From contig NZ_BMNW01000006.1 of NCBI RefSeq assembly GCF_014646755.1, positions 183,745-247,744 of the forward strand: a stretch of DNA of 64,000 nucleotides. The letters run 5' to 3'. The DNA is from Pseudomonas asuensis. Lineage in GTDB: Bacteria > Pseudomonadota > Gammaproteobacteria > Pseudomonadales > Pseudomonadaceae. The notes below the pieces were generated by a model. It had not been told where the DNA came from and did not search any database. It worked only from the letters and a program-made list of their open reading frames with translations. Of this stretch, positions 1 through 9,604 are shown piece by piece; position 1 is the stretch's first letter; each line of letters opens with the position of its first letter. A program made the translations under genes and the position numbers.

Positions 1-264
1 CGGCTAAACCAGAGCGTTTCATGGTGAGCTCGTGATTCAAGCATGGAAACCCATTCTTCCCTGTTCCTACGCATTGGTTTTTACCTGTTTGACTGAAGCA
101 GTTGTGTCTTCCGTGAGTGTAGTCAGCATTTGAACTAGCGCAGCTCGCCTAGCATAAGCCTTTCAACTATACGACCAAATGCCTTATGGCGTTGCGCCAT
201 AGCCTATAAGAACACCGCTTCGCGCCTGCTAACAGCCACTGCCCCAATTGAGGAATCGAGCTAA
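1..264. other. Intergenic region, nothing recognised
   Basis: No convincing coding frame is seen. The only structure noticed is a short inverted repeat at 185-201 (TATGGCG, three-base loop, CGCCATA) downstream of the hutF stop codon. It has no T-tract and could be a weak terminator for hutF or chance. Confidence 0.4.
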
Positions 265-1626
265 CTAAAGTATGGCATGCAGAAGATCGGCGAAGCGCAC
301 CGCGGTCTGCTCTTCAAGTACATGGTGGCCATCTTGGATAACCCAGCGGCCAGCCACCATCACATCACGGATTTGCCGATCATGGCCAGCAAACAGCCAG
401 CGGTTGAGTAGGGCATCTTCTTTGGCGCTGGCGACGTAGGGGTCATTTTCATCGAGCACGAGCCAGTCTGCACGCCTGCCTACCTCCAGGGCGCCAATAG
501 GTTGCCCCAGTGCTTGTGCGCCGCCAGCAAGCGCCGCCTCAAATAGAGTGCGGCCTACGTTGGGCTGATGCGATCTATACAGCCGATTACGGCGCTCGTC
601 CCGTAAGCGTTGACCGTATTCGAGCCAGCGTAACTCTTCCACGATGCTGACAGAAACATGACTGTCCGAGCCAATGCCCAGACGTCCGCCTTGGCTCAAG
701 TAGCTCACCGCCGGAAAGATACCATCGCCCAGATTGGCTTCGGTCGTTGGGCACAGCCCTGCAACGGCACCACTTCGCGCCATAAGCATCACTTCATCCG
801 CTTGGGCATGTGTCGCATGGACCAGGCACCAGCGAGCATCGACCGGAATGTGGTCATATAACCATTGCAGTGGGCGACGACCAGACCAGGCGAGGCAGTC
901 CTCTACTTCTTTTTGCTGTTCGGCAATATGAATATGGATCGGCATATTAGTCTCTGCCTGGGCGATTACCGTATGGATCTGCTGTTCGGTCACGGCGCGC
1001 AGGGAATGGAAACATAAACCAACCCGTTGGCTTGGCCGTTGGGCAAGTTCAGCCTGAAGGTGTGCAACCAGTTGCAGGTAACTATCGGTACTGTTGATGA
1101 AACGGCTTTGTCCATCTGTAGGTACTTGGCCACCAAACCCTGAATGGGAGTACAGAACCGGTAGAAGGGTCTGGCCGATGCCAATGTCTTGTGCGGCTTG
1201 GCTCAACCGCAGCGCCAGTTCCGCCTGATTTGTATAAGGTCGACCGTCCCGGTCATGGTGCAGGTAATGAAACTCCGCGACGCTGGTATAACCGCCCTTG
1301 AGCATTTCGATATAGAGCTGGCGTGCTATGAGCTCGATATGATCTGGCTGGAGCCGCCTGACCAGGGTGTACATCAGGTCACGCCAGGTCCAGAAACTGT
1401 CGTTGGGGTTGCCAGCGACTTCTGCAAGCCCTGCCATGGCGCGCTGAAACGCATGAGAGTGCAGATTGGGCATGCCGGGCAGGACGGGCCCCCTGAGTCG
1501 CTCCCCCTGATCCGCCGAAGTGTTCGGTATAAGCCGTTCGATAATGCCATCTTCCGAGACTTCGATTCGTACGTTTTGTGTCCACCCCTGGGCTAACAGG
1601 GCGCGCTCAGCAAAATACCCATGCAT
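265..1626 (-). CDS. hutF: Formimidoylglutamate deiminase HutF
   Basis: Amidohydrolase of about 453 residues that deiminates N-formimidoyl-L-glutamate to N-formyl-L-glutamate and ammonia, the step that makes the five-step Pseudomonas histidine route pass through formylglutamate and HutG. Visible features are the metal-binding HxH in PNLHSHAFQRAMAG near residue 57, a later HIHIAEQ segment, a LVHATH motif, and the metal-ligand region GIGSDSHVSVSIVEELRW. Length fits the family. The ATG at 1626 is preferred over one six bases upstream because AGGA then lies about seven bases before it. It is divergent from hutC, with a HutC-type operator between them, so repression by HutC is expected. Confidence 0.93.
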   Translation of the reverse strand: MHGYFAERALLAQGWTQNVRIEVSEDGIIERLIPNTSADQGERLRGPVLPGMPNLHSHAFQRAMAGLAEVAGNPNDSFWTWRDLMYTLVRRLQPDHIELIARQLYIEMLKGGYTSVAEFHYLHHDRDGRPYTNQAELALRLSQAAQDIGIGQTLLPVLYSHSGFGGQVPTDGQSRFINSTDSYLQLVAHLQAELAQRPSQRVGLCFHSLRAVTEQQIHTVIAQAETNMPIHIHIAEQQKEVEDCLAWSGRRPLQWLYDHIPVDARWCLVHATHAQADEVMLMARSGAVAGLCPTTEANLGDGIFPAVSYLSQGGRLGIGSDSHVSVSIVEELRWLEYGQRLRDERRNRLYRSHQPNVGRTLFEAALAGGAQALGQPIGALEVGRRADWLVLDENDPYVASAKEDALLNRWLFAGHDRQIRDVMVAGRWVIQDGHHVLEEQTAVRFADLLHAIL

Positions 1627-1650
1627 ACGCATATCCTGGCAAAGATTATA

Positions 1651-1664
1651 CTTGTATATACATA
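1651..1664. promoter_or_regulatory. Putative HutC operator between hutF and hutC
   Basis: The stretch CTTGTATATACATA contains the ten-base palindrome TGTATATACA, the same core found in two perfect palindromes near hutH and hutU in this window. Pseudomonas HutC is known to recognise TGTA-N2-TACA type palindromes. It lies between divergent hutF and hutC, so it could control both and give hutC autoregulation. Confidence 0.75.
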
Positions 1665-1720
1665 TACAGATGTATGCGGGGGCCGTAAACTTGAAACCCT
1701 ACGACTCCAGGAATTTGTTG

Positions 1721-2464
1721 ATGACTACCAAGCCAGCCTATCTACCCGAGGGCCTGGAAGCCGCGCCTGCACCACTCTATACCCGCGTGAAGCATACGAT
1801 CGTTCAGCAGATTCAGAACGGTAAATGGCCGCCTCACCACAAGATTCCCTCCGAGAGCGAGTTGGTAGCCGAACTAGGCGTTAGCCGTATGACGGTTCAC
1901 CGAGCCTTGCGCGAGTTGACGGCGGACGGGGTACTCATACGAATGCAGGGTGTTGGAACCTTTGTGGCGGAGCCCAAAGGGCAAGCGGCTCTATTCGAGA
2001 TACACAGCATCGCTGATGAAATCGAATCGCGTGGGCATTGTCATCGGGCTCAGGTGCAAATGCTGGAGGCTACGACCGCTACTCCAGAGCTGGCGGCGCT
2101 CCTGAACGTGCGTGAAGGGCAAGAAGTGTTTCATTCCGTCCTCGTTCATTACGAAAACGATGTGCCGGTGCAGATAGAAGATCGTTACGTGAATGCATCC
2201 CTGGTACCGGATTATCTGGCGCAGGATTTCACGCAGATAACGCCTCATGCTTACCTGACTCAGGCCGCGCCGCTAAGTGAAGGGGAGCATGTCGTAGAAG
2301 CAATTCTGGCTTCCGCGCAGGAATGCGCCTGGCTTGACATTGCGCCTGGCGAGCCGTGCTTGTTAATACGGCGACGTACCTGGTCAGGCGGGCAAACGGT
2401 TACCAGTGCCCGACTGATCTACCCCGGCTCACGTTATCGGTTGGAAGGACGTTTCGCCTCATGA
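1721..2464 (+). CDS. hutC: Histidine utilisation repressor HutC (GntR/HutC family)
   Basis: GntR-type repressor of about 247 residues. The N-terminal winged helix-turn-helix carries IPSESELVAELGVSRMTVHR and RALRELTADGVL, and ends in VGTFVAEPKG. The C-terminal UTRA domain has the typical PVQIEDRYVN and EPCLLIRRRTW segments and in the family binds urocanate as inducer. The ATG at 1721 has AGGA about nine bases upstream; the frame is open further upstream but that part is not HutC-like. The stop overlaps the hutD start (ATGA), indicating translational coupling. It probably represses the operators at 1651, 7461 and 7747. A second HutC-type protein is encoded convergently just downstream. Confidence 0.93.
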   Translation: MTTKPAYLPEGLEAAPAPLYTRVKHTIVQQIQNGKWPPHHKIPSESELVAELGVSRMTVHRALRELTADGVLIRMQGVGTFVAEPKGQAALFEIHSIADEIESRGHCHRAQVQMLEATTATPELAALLNVREGQEVFHSVLVHYENDVPVQIEDRYVNASLVPDYLAQDFTQITPHAYLTQAAPLSEGEHVVEAILASAQECAWLDIAPGEPCLLIRRRTWSGGQTVTSARLIYPGSRYRLEGRFAS

Positions 2465-3045
2465 GCGCCAAGCTATTGCGTTGTGCCAGTTATTCCCGCA
2501 TGCCCTGGAAGAATGGCGCAGGCGTTACGCTTGAAATCGCCCGGGATACTAGCGGTAGCCAGAGTGGCTTCGATTGGCGGTTTTCCGTTGCAGATGTCGA
2601 GGTGCCGGGGGACTTCTCAGCGTTCGCAGGGTATCAGCGCATCATCACCGTGCTGGAAGGTATGGGCATGACACTGACAGTAAACGGTCAGCGTTCCCGC
2701 CTACTACGGCCACTCGATCCGTTTGCCTTTGCCGGTGAGGCTGTAGTGAGTTGCGAACTGCTTGAGGGTCCAGTGCGTGACTTTAACCTGATCTATGATC
2801 CAGCTCGATTCCAGGCGCGCCTACAGTGGCAGACGATATCAGATAAGGTCAGCCTGTATACCTCAGCCGCGGTCATCCTGATTCTTAGCGCAGGCGACTC
2901 GCTGACGGTTGAGACAGGCACTGAGTCCGCTCAACTTGGCGTACAGGATAGTTTCCTGATCGAGCAAGCGGGCGAATTGAAGGTACTACGCCTTGCGTCT
3001 AGTAGCACCGTGGCCTGCTGTCTGGTCGAGCTGACGCCGGTCTGA
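2461..3045 (+). CDS. hutD: HutD family protein
   Basis: Cupin-fold HutD of about 194 residues, recognised from the start SYSRMPWKNGAGVTLEIARD and the segments DWRFSVADVEVPGDFSAF and EGMGMTLTVNG. HutD lies in hut operons of many proteobacteria and has been proposed to limit overexpression of the pathway, possibly by sensing formylglutamate; its precise role is not settled. It starts inside the hutC stop codon (ATGA overlap), so both are one transcription unit. The stop lies one base before the end of the convergent second HutC-type gene, leaving no room for a separate terminator. Confidence 0.9.
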   Translation: MSAKLLRCASYSRMPWKNGAGVTLEIARDTSGSQSGFDWRFSVADVEVPGDFSAFAGYQRIITVLEGMGMTLTVNGQRSRLLRPLDPFAFAGEAVVSCELLEGPVRDFNLIYDPARFQARLQWQTISDKVSLYTSAAVILILSAGDSLTVETGTESAQLGVQDSFLIEQAGELKVLRLASSSTVACCLVELTPV

Positions 3046-3046
3046 C

Positions 3047-3787
3047 TCAGCGTGCGCGATTACCCCCGTTGACAGGAAAGCGGCTACCCAGCCGATAGCG
3101 GGAGGAAGGATGCAGGAACCGCACATAGGTCACGGTCTGACGGTCGGCCCAGGTGCGGCGCATCAGGACCAGACAAGGCTCGGACGGGTCAATCTTTAGC
3201 GCCTTGCATTCGTCTGCGGTAGGCAGAGTCGCATCGACAATATGCTCCATCTCATCAACCGGGACGTGTTGCAACAGATATTGGGAAGGCTGTAAATGCT
3301 CACCGAAACGCTGCTGAAGAAACTCCGGCGCCATGGCAGGGTTGATATAGCGGTCTTCCAGTTGAACGGGTATGCCTTCTTCGCAATGCACACACACGAT
3401 ATGAAAGACAGAGCTTCCGGTAGGTAGTTGTAGCGCTGCGGCCACTGTCATCGACGCGGCTTCGCGTGTAGCTTCGAGGATCTCGCAGCTGTAGCGGTGA
3501 CCGCGAGCAGCGATCTCATCCGCTATGTTTGCAATCATCAGCAGATTCGACTGTGGCTTGCGATCCGCCACAAAGGTACCCACACCGGCAATCCGTATGA
3601 GTTGGCCCTCGGCGGTCAGCTCCCGAAGCGCTCGGTTGACCGTCATGCGCGACATGCCCAGCTCCGCAACCAGGCGGTTTTCCGAGGGGATAAGATCCCC
3701 CGGCTTCCATTCCCCCAGGCGTAACTTGCCTTCAACAAAGGATTTCGCCTGGCGGTACAGGGCTTGCGGCGCGTTCTTCTCGGTCAT
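3047..3787 (-). CDS. Second HutC-type GntR/UTRA regulator
   Basis: Regulator of about 246 residues, clearly paralogous to HutC of this locus. It shares the helix-turn-helix IPSENRLVAELGMSRMTVNR, the VGTFVADRKP junction and UTRA segments PVQLEDRYINP and EPCLVLMRRTWADRQTVTYV. The ATG at 3787 is chosen over a TTG six bases upstream; upstream GGAAAA is only a weak ribosome binding site. It is convergent with hutD and lies directly downstream of the FAD-linked oxidase on the same strand, so it may have been recruited to control that gene or to respond to another histidine-derived effector. I found no TGTATATACA palindrome in its own 5' region. Confidence 0.88.
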   Translation of the reverse strand: MTEKNAPQALYRQAKSFVEGKLRLGEWKPGDLIPSENRLVAELGMSRMTVNRALRELTAEGQLIRIAGVGTFVADRKPQSNLLMIANIADEIAARGHRYSCEILEATREAASMTVAAALQLPTGSSVFHIVCVHCEEGIPVQLEDRYINPAMAPEFLQQRFGEHLQPSQYLLQHVPVDEMEHIVDATLPTADECKALKIDPSEPCLVLMRRTWADRQTVTYVRFLHPSSRYRLGSRFPVNGGNRAR

Positions 3788-3923
3788 CGACAACTGTTTT
3801 CCATGTAGTAACAGAAAGCATTCAAAGTATGGGGCAGCGCCTGCGCGGTTGATTGGTTTCCTTCAGGCTGCCCCTGAATACTCGCATATATCGGGACAGC
3901 CAATCCTTTATGCATAGACTGAT

Positions 3924-5297
3924 TCAGGCAATAACCTTTCCAGGGTTGAGAATGCCATTCGGGTCGAAGGTCTGCTTGAGTTGACGCATGACGTCCATGG
4001 CCTCGGGTGTAACCGAGTGATGCAGATAATTACGCTTAAGCGCACCGATACCATGCTCAGCGGACACCGAACCCTTGCGTCCTCCAACCGCCGTATAGAT
4101 CAGGTCATTCAGCGCGTCCACAGGTGAAGGCTCCGGCAGTGAGTTCAGATCTATGGTGACATGGAGACTACTGTCGTCGATATGGCCGAAATACAAGGTG
4201 TGGTGGCCTGGAAAGCGGCTATCCAGCTGCTGCTGGCAGTCCTGGATAAAGGCGTCGATTTCGCCCATCGGCAGGCTGAGGTCGAAGCTCAACGGGCTGA
4301 AGCGTGCCGAAAACTCACGGGTCGCTTCCCGCACCTTCCAGAGCTGGCGCGCCTGGAGGGGCGAAGCCGCAACGACCGCGTCGGTAACGTCTCCAGTGCC
4401 ACGCGCGTCAGCTAGCAGGGCCTCAAGCGCCTCGCCTGAACCGGTTGATTCAAATAGGACATAAAGCGGCTTGTCACTCGGCAGAGGGGCGGCATGGCCT
4501 GACCACTCCACACCTATCTGATAGAACGCCGGCCACATGACCTCATAGGCCTGGGGCGTCCCGATCCGCTTTTGCAGCGCACGCAGCAGCTGTACCGCAT
4601 TGGCATAGTCGGGCAGCGCACACATTGCTGTCGTGACATGACCGGGTAGCGGCTGCAGCTTGAGTACAGCACGCGTAATGACGCCCAATGTGCCTTCCGA
4701 ACCGATAAAGCACTGTTTCAGGTCATAACCTGTGTTGTTCTTTATCATCTTGTTCATGAGGTTGAGCACTCGGCCATCAGCAAGAACAACCTCAAGGCCA
4801 AGTACCTGATCACGGGTCATGCCGTAGCGAATAACCGAATTGCCGCCAGCATTGGTAGCAATGTTGCCGCCAATCTGACAAGAGCCCCGGGCTTCGAGAT
4901 CAAGCGGAAACAGAAAGCCTGCTTCGGCAGCGGCCTGCTGGATTGTCTCCAGCCGGGTTCCTGCAAGCACCGTCATGGTGGCCGCCGCCGCGTCGATTTC
5001 CTCGATACCTGCCATATGCTCCAGCGACAACGCGATGTCACCTGCGCGGGGCACGCTACCGCCAGCAAGCCCCGTCATTCCTCCTTGCGGGACTACCGGC
5101 TGTTTGTGTGTGTTGCAGATACGCAGCATTTTGGACACTTCTTCCGTGGTACGAGGAAGTAGCAGAACGTTCGGGCAGGTAGGGCCGTAATGGCTCCAGT
5201 CCGTGTGGTGGCGCGGATTGATTGCTCCACCGGTGACAATGGCCCTGCTGTCCAGAATGTAGCGCAGCGTGGCTAAGGTTTGTTCGATCAGGTTCAT
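3924..5297 (-). CDS. FAD-linked 2-hydroxyacid oxidase/dehydrogenase (GlcD/D2HGDH family)
   Basis: Flavoprotein of 457 residues with an N-terminal FAD-binding (PCMH-type) domain and a C-terminal FAD-oxidase domain. Typical motifs are PQGGMTGLAGGSVP, the FAD-binding GGNIATNAGGNSVIRYGMTR, GSEGTLGVITRAVLKLQPLP and the C-terminal SAEHGIGALKRNYL. In place of the HxGDGNxH metal-site motif usual in this family it has GHIDDSSLHV, which could indicate altered substrate preference. Family members oxidise D-lactate, glycolate or D-2-hydroxyglutarate. Its place inside the hut locus, next to a HutC paralogue, suggests a histidine-linked hydroxyacid such as imidazole-lactate, but that is inference only. Confidence 0.82.
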   Translation of the reverse strand: MNLIEQTLATLRYILDSRAIVTGGAINPRHHTDWSHYGPTCPNVLLLPRTTEEVSKMLRICNTHKQPVVPQGGMTGLAGGSVPRAGDIALSLEHMAGIEEIDAAAATMTVLAGTRLETIQQAAAEAGFLFPLDLEARGSCQIGGNIATNAGGNSVIRYGMTRDQVLGLEVVLADGRVLNLMNKMIKNNTGYDLKQCFIGSEGTLGVITRAVLKLQPLPGHVTTAMCALPDYANAVQLLRALQKRIGTPQAYEVMWPAFYQIGVEWSGHAAPLPSDKPLYVLFESTGSGEALEALLADARGTGDVTDAVVAASPLQARQLWKVREATREFSARFSPLSFDLSLPMGEIDAFIQDCQQQLDSRFPGHHTLYFGHIDDSSLHVTIDLNSLPEPSPVDALNDLIYTAVGGRKGSVSAEHGIGALKRNYLHHSVTPEAMDVMRQLKQTFDPNGILNPGKVIA

Positions 5298-5364
5298 GTA
5301 TGGTCACCCGTAAGAAAAGGAGAGCGGTTCTGACAAAAGAACCAGTCGCATAAGGGGCGGGTGT

Positions 5365-5649
5365 CTAACAGCGCCAGGGCGAGCCGCAATGCTCGCGCAG
5401 AATATCCAGGGCATAGCGTGCGCCAGCCTTTTCGCTTTCGCCGACGGCAACATCGGAGGCATAGGCTTTGGAGATATTGGTGTCGCGTCGAATACCGCTG
5501 CTGTACAGAATACAGCGTTTGCCCTGAACAGCAGCTGCAATAGCGCCAACGCAGTTGATTGATGAGCGGAATGCTATCGAGTTGGCGTCTACGATAACGG
5601 GTAATGACATGCTCAGTTTAGGCCTAGCCCGACACATCACGTGGAGCAT
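5365..5649 (-). CDS. Small unrecognised ORF, possibly a gene remnant
   Basis: A 94-codon frame between hutH and the FAD oxidase. I do not recognise it. The C-terminal half (SKAYASDVAVGESEKAGARYALDILREHC) reads like genuine protein, whereas the N-terminus (MLHVMCRARPKL) does not look like a normal start and no good ribosome binding site is visible. A decayed or truncated enzyme gene is the likeliest reading. The competing frame at 5304-5549 on the same strand looks like a shadow. Confidence 0.35.
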   Translation of the reverse strand: MLHVMCRARPKLSMSLPVIVDANSIAFRSSINCVGAIAAAVQGKRCILYSSGIRRDTNISKAYASDVAVGESEKAGARYALDILREHCGSPWRC

Positions 5650-5747
5650 GCACGCCCTTGGGGTGCGGATCGCTGGAAATCCAAAACCACATTGAGCAAC
5701 ACGTCTGGCGATGGCGGCGCAGAGGGTTTTATCTCCCGCGCCGCTGT

Positions 5748-5770
5748 ATTACCCATGTCAGATGGGTAAT
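5748..5770. terminator. Hairpin downstream of hutH
   Basis: Perfect eight-base inverted repeat ATTACCCA / TGGGTAAT with a seven-base loop, about 95 bases after the hutH stop on the minus strand. There is no T-tract, so it is a weak terminator candidate or an operator-like palindrome. The remainder of 5650-5865 shows nothing else. Confidence 0.35.
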
Positions 5771-5865
5771 GCGGTGAGTCGAGTCGCATAGGTGCCCGAG
5801 TCAATGCATTGCATCAGCTCTACTTCTGCTCCCAGTCTGAAATCAACACGGCTTGGTAGGCTGCA

Positions 5866-7407
5866 TCAGTCTCCAACTTGGGCATATAGCTGTTCAAAAG
5901 GTACCCACCGAGCAAAGAGGCCGTTTTCCACCCAGGCCCGCGCCGCTGCTATATCAGGGGCAAAATAGCGGTCCTGATCATAATGAGGCACCTCTTCACG
6001 GATCATTGCCAGGACTTCACGAAGCTTGGTTGAGGTCTTGAGAGGCGCATGCAACTCGATGCCTTGTGCTGCACCGAGCAGTTCAATCGCTACGACGGCG
6101 GAGCTGTTGCCAGCCATATCAAGCAGTCGGCGCGCTGCAAAGGTCGCCATGGAAACATGATCCTCCTGATTGGCCGAGGTGGGGAGGCTATCAATGGAAG
6201 CAGGATGCGCCAGCGTTTTGTTTTCCGAGGCGAGCGCCGCCGAAGTCACCTGAGCGATCATGAAGCCGGAGTTCAGTCCACCTTCCTTTACCAGGAACGC
6301 GGGCAGGCCGGAAAGTGCAGGGTCTACCAGTTGAGCAATACGGCGCTCGGAGAGCGCACCGATTTCCGATATGGCAAGCGCAAGAACATCCGACGCCATG
6401 GCCACAGGCTCAGCATGGAAGTTGCCGCCAGAGAGCACGTCGCCCTCCGCGGCAAACACCAGCGGATTATCTGAAACGGCATTGGCCTCTCGTAGAAATA
6501 CCCCTGCGGCGAAGCGCAAGTGGTCAAGACAGGCACCCATGACCTGTGGCTGACAACGCAGGGAGTAGGGGTCCTGGACGCGCTTGCAGTCCCGGTGGGA
6601 GTCACGTATTTCGCTGCTGGCCAGCAGGTCCCGGTAGAGCGCTGCCACGTCGATCTGACCCGGCTGGCCGCGCACGGCCTGGATACGCGGATCGAAGGGG
6701 ACATCAGAGCCTTTCAAGGCATCAACGGTCAGTGAGCCGGCTACCACAGCGGCAGAAAAAAGTTTTTCGGCAGCAAACAGACCACGCAAGGCCAGCGCCG
6801 TAGACACCTGGGTACCGTTGATCAACGCCAGGCCTTCCTTGGGCCCAAGCGTGAGAGGGGTAAGGCCGGCAATTGCCAAGCCTTCGGTAGCCTCCAGAGT
6901 ACGACCTTCATGACGGACCTGACCGACTCCGATCAACACCGACGACATATGCGCGAGCGGTGCCAGATCCCCTGAGGCGCCTACCGAACCCTGAGAGGGG
7001 ATGCAGGGGTATACCCTGGCGTTATACAGCGCAAGCAATGCGTCGATGACCTGTCGGGTTATCCCGGAAAATCCTCGCGCCAGGGACCCGATCTTGAGCA
7101 CCATGATCAGACCGACACTGGCATCATCCAGTAGCTGACCGGTTCCCGTGCAATGAGACAGGATCAGGTTACGCTGCAATGTCGCCAGGGATGGAGTCGG
7201 GATCGACGTACGCGCTAAAAGGCCAAAGCCTGTATTGATGCCGTAGACGGTGCGCTCGCTGGCTATGATGTCACGAATCGTCTGGGTGCTCTGTTCGATA
7301 ACCGCGTGACAGCTTGAGTCAAGGCTGACCGCGACCTGTTGCTGATACACGGTGCGGAGATCATCGAGCGTGAACTGGCCCGGCTGGATAACAAGAGTTG
7401 GATGCAT
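5866..7407 (-). CDS. hutH: Histidine ammonia-lyase HutH
   Basis: Histidase of 513 residues converting L-histidine to trans-urocanate and ammonia, the first step of the pathway. The catalytic MIO cofactor forms autocatalytically from the Ala-Ser-Gly tripeptide, visible in [16 protein letters not shown] with ASGD at residues 144-147. The conserved YGINTGFG near residue 55 and NQEDHVSM in the C-terminal half are present. The ATG at 7407 is chosen because AGGA lies six bases upstream; an in-frame ATG at 7431 has none. It diverges from hutU across about 400 bases with two HutC-type palindromes. It forms no tight operon with the FAD oxidase downstream. Confidence 0.95.
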   Translation of the reverse strand: MHPTLVIQPGQFTLDDLRTVYQQQVAVSLDSSCHAVIEQSTQTIRDIIASERTVYGINTGFGLLARTSIPTPSLATLQRNLILSHCTGTGQLLDDASVGLIMVLKIGSLARGFSGITRQVIDALLALYNARVYPCIPSQGSVGASGDLAPLAHMSSVLIGVGQVRHEGRTLEATEGLAIAGLTPLTLGPKEGLALINGTQVSTALALRGLFAAEKLFSAAVVAGSLTVDALKGSDVPFDPRIQAVRGQPGQIDVAALYRDLLASSEIRDSHRDCKRVQDPYSLRCQPQVMGACLDHLRFAAGVFLREANAVSDNPLVFAAEGDVLSGGNFHAEPVAMASDVLALAISEIGALSERRIAQLVDPALSGLPAFLVKEGGLNSGFMIAQVTSAALASENKTLAHPASIDSLPTSANQEDHVSMATFAARRLLDMAGNSSAVVAIELLGAAQGIELHAPLKTSTKLREVLAMIREEVPHYDQDRYFAPDIAAARAWVENGLFARWVPFEQLYAQVGD

Positions 7408-7460
7408 GATAGGTCCTGTATGCATGGGCAAACGTTGAGAATGAATAACTCACGTACATG

Positions 7461-7474
7461 CCTGTATATACAGG
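7461..7474. promoter_or_regulatory. Putative HutC operator upstream of hutH
   Basis: Perfect 14-base palindrome CCTGTATATACAGG, about 54 bases upstream of the hutH start codon. It contains the core TGTATATACA shared with the sites at 1651 and 7747, well placed for HutC repression of hutH. Confidence 0.82.
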
Positions 7475-7746
7475 ACGAGCAATATCCAGGCCAAACATCG
7501 TGTGAACTCTTTTTATCAAGCTTTTTGGGCTCTACTTAAAGCAGGCATCCTATACGACTGCACAATAATGTAGCGTTTTTGCCCACTGATTAGGCAGCGG
7601 TAACGCTAAGGCGATCTAAATATTCTCAAGTCGGGGCGACGTGTTTTAGTCCTCTGATACAGATTCTCCAGTCTACATCGGCTTAAGGTATATCGCGGGC
7701 AACAGGTCATAGCGATTTTAGAACAGCTGGCCTTATATTTGCTTTG

Positions 7747-7760
7747 CTTGTATATACAAG
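7747..7760. promoter_or_regulatory. Putative HutC operator upstream of hutU
   Basis: Perfect 14-base palindrome CTTGTATATACAAG, 46 bases before the hutU start, with the same TGTATATACA core as the other two sites. It probably controls the hutUIG transcription unit. The rest of 7408-7805 holds no gene that I can support. Confidence 0.85.
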
Positions 7761-7805
7761 TAAGTACATAAAGTGCGTTGTTACGTTTGAACACCAGGAG
7801 CTGCT

Positions 7806-9485
7806 ATGTCGGAACCAACCCGTTACCGTGATACGACTGTTCGAGCCCCGCGCGGCACTGAGTTGAACGCAAAAAGCTGGCTGACTGAAGCACCCCTGCG
7901 CATGCTGATGAATAACCTTGATCCTGAGGTAGCGGAAAATCCTAATGAGCTGGTTGTCTATGGGGGAATTGGTCGAGCTGCGCGTAATTGGGAATGTTTC
8001 GATGCCATCGTAGCAACGCTCAAGACGCTGGAATCTGACGAGACGCTGTTAGTCCAGTCTGGCAAACCAGTGGGTGTTTTCAAAACCCATGCAAACGCAC
8101 CCCGGGTGCTGATAGCCAACTCCAACCTTGTGCCCCATTGGGCCAGTTGGGAGCACTTCAATGAGCTCGATGCCAAAGGCCTGATGATGTATGGCCAGAT
8201 GACAGCGGGGAGCTGGATCTATATCGGCAGCCAGGGCATTGTTCAGGGCACGTATGAAACGTTTGTTGAGGCCGGGCGCCAGCATTATAAAGGTGATCTC
8301 AAGGGCCGATGGATTCTGACGGCTGGCCTGGGCGGCATGGGTGGGGCACAACCATTGGCCGCGACATTGGCTGGCGCCTGCTCACTCAACATTGAATGCC
8401 AGCAGAGTCGAATCAACTTCCGTCTGAAGACCCGTTACGTAGACGAGCAAGCCAGGGACCTGGACGATGCGCTGGTGCGCCTTGAGCGCTACACGGCCGA
8501 GGGCAGGGCAATCTCCATCGCCCTGCAGGGTAATGCGGCAGAAATCCTGCCTGAGCTGGTACGTCGCGGGATACGGCCTGACATGGTCACTGACCAGACC
8601 AGCGCCCATGACCCACTCAATGGCTATCTTCCCAAGGGGTGGGAGTGGGATACCTATCGTGCCCGAAGCAAGGCCGAGCCTGCGCTGGTCATCAAAGCGG
8701 CTAAGCAGTCTATGGCTGAACACGTTCAGGCAATGTTGGCATTTCAGACGATGGGAGTGCCAGTCTTTGATTACGGTAATAACATTCGGCAGATGGCCAG
8801 GGATGAAGGTGTCCTGCGGGCCTTTGATTTTCCTGGCTTTGTTCCGGCATATATCAGGCCACTGTTCTGCCGTGGCGTAGGACCGTTCCGCTGGGCAGCG
8901 TTATCAGGTGATCCTGAAGACATCTACCGGACCGATGCTAAGGTCAAGCAACTCATTCCAGATGATGCACACCTGCACCGTTGGCTGGATATGGCCAAGG
9001 AGCGTATCAGCTTCCAGGGCCTGCCAGCTCGAATCTGTTGGGTTGGTCTGGGGTATAGAGCCCGATTGGGGCTGGCCTTCAACGAGATGGTACGCAGTGG
9101 CGAGCTTAAAGCCCCGGTAGTGATCGGACGCGACCATCTTGATTCCGGCTCGGTTGCCAGTCCCAACCGCGAGACTGAAGCCATGCGTGACGGCTCCGAT
9201 GCTGTGTCGGACTGGCCACTGCTCAATGCATTGCTCAACACTGCCAGCGGGGCGACCTGGGTTTCGTTACACCATGGTGGCGGTGTAGGCATGGGCTTTT
9301 CGCAACACTCAGGCATGGTCATTGTATGTGACGGTACTGACGAGGCTGCCGAACGCATTGCCCGCGTATTACATAACGATCCGGCATCTGGCGTTATGCG
9401 CCATGCCGATGCGGGATATGACATCGCCATCCGATGTGCACAGGAGCAGGGGCTCAATCTGCCGATGATTACACCAACGGCATAG
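7806..9485 (+). CDS. hutU: Urocanate hydratase HutU
   Basis: Urocanase of 559 residues that hydrates urocanate to 4-imidazolone-5-propionate using tightly bound NAD+ as electrophile. The NAD-binding glycine-rich segment [21 protein letters not shown] near residue 178 and the C-terminal [15 protein letters not shown] are diagnostic. Length is normal for the family. AGGAG at 7796-7800 gives a strong ribosome binding site. First gene of a unit that continues with hutI and hutG, with an operator-like palindrome just upstream. Confidence 0.96.
   Translation: MSEPTRYRDTTVRAPRGTELNAKSWLTEAPLRMLMNNLDPEVAENPNELVVYGGIGRAARNWECFDAIVATLKTLESDETLLVQSGKPVGVFKTHANAPRVLIANSNLVPHWASWEHFNELDAKGLMMYGQMTAGSWIYIGSQGIVQGTYETFVEAGRQHYKGDLKGRWILTAGLGGMGGAQPLAATLAGACSLNIECQQSRINFRLKTRYVDEQARDLDDALVRLERYTAEGRAISIALQGNAAEILPELVRRGIRPDMVTDQTSAHDPLNGYLPKGWEWDTYRARSKAEPALVIKAAKQSMAEHVQAMLAFQTMGVPVFDYGNNIRQMARDEGVLRAFDFPGFVPAYIRPLFCRGVGPFRWAALSGDPEDIYRTDAKVKQLIPDDAHLHRWLDMAKERISFQGLPARICWVGLGYRARLGLAFNEMVRSGELKAPVVIGRDHLDSGSVASPNRETEAMRDGSDAVSDWPLLNALLNTASGATWVSLHHGGGVGMGFSQHSGMVIVCDGTDEAAERIARVLHNDPASGVMRHADAGYDIAIRCAQEQGLNLPMITPTA
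8501..8508 (+). other. KOPS-like octamer GGGCAGGG
   Basis: GGGNAGGG match on the + strand inside hutU, left of and pointing towards the dif-like site at 19072. Confidence 0.5.
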
Positions 9486-9604
9486 AGGCGGACGCCGTAT
9501 GTGCGAACGCGACCGCCTGGGCTCCCGACCCATCAGGATGGTTATGGCAAAAACACCGCGTTGAATTCAGGCGAAAAGCGCTTGATGCAGGACGGAGTAT
9601 GTTT

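Noticed and set aside
1520-1720. N-terminal extension of the hutC frame
   Set aside because: It crosses hutF, the operator and the promoter; the ATG at 1721 with AGGA gives the normal HutC start.
5304-5549. An 81-codon minus-strand frame between hutH and the FAD oxidase
   Set aside because: It overlaps the more protein-like frame at 5365-5649 and has a Pro/Ala-rich shadow-like composition.
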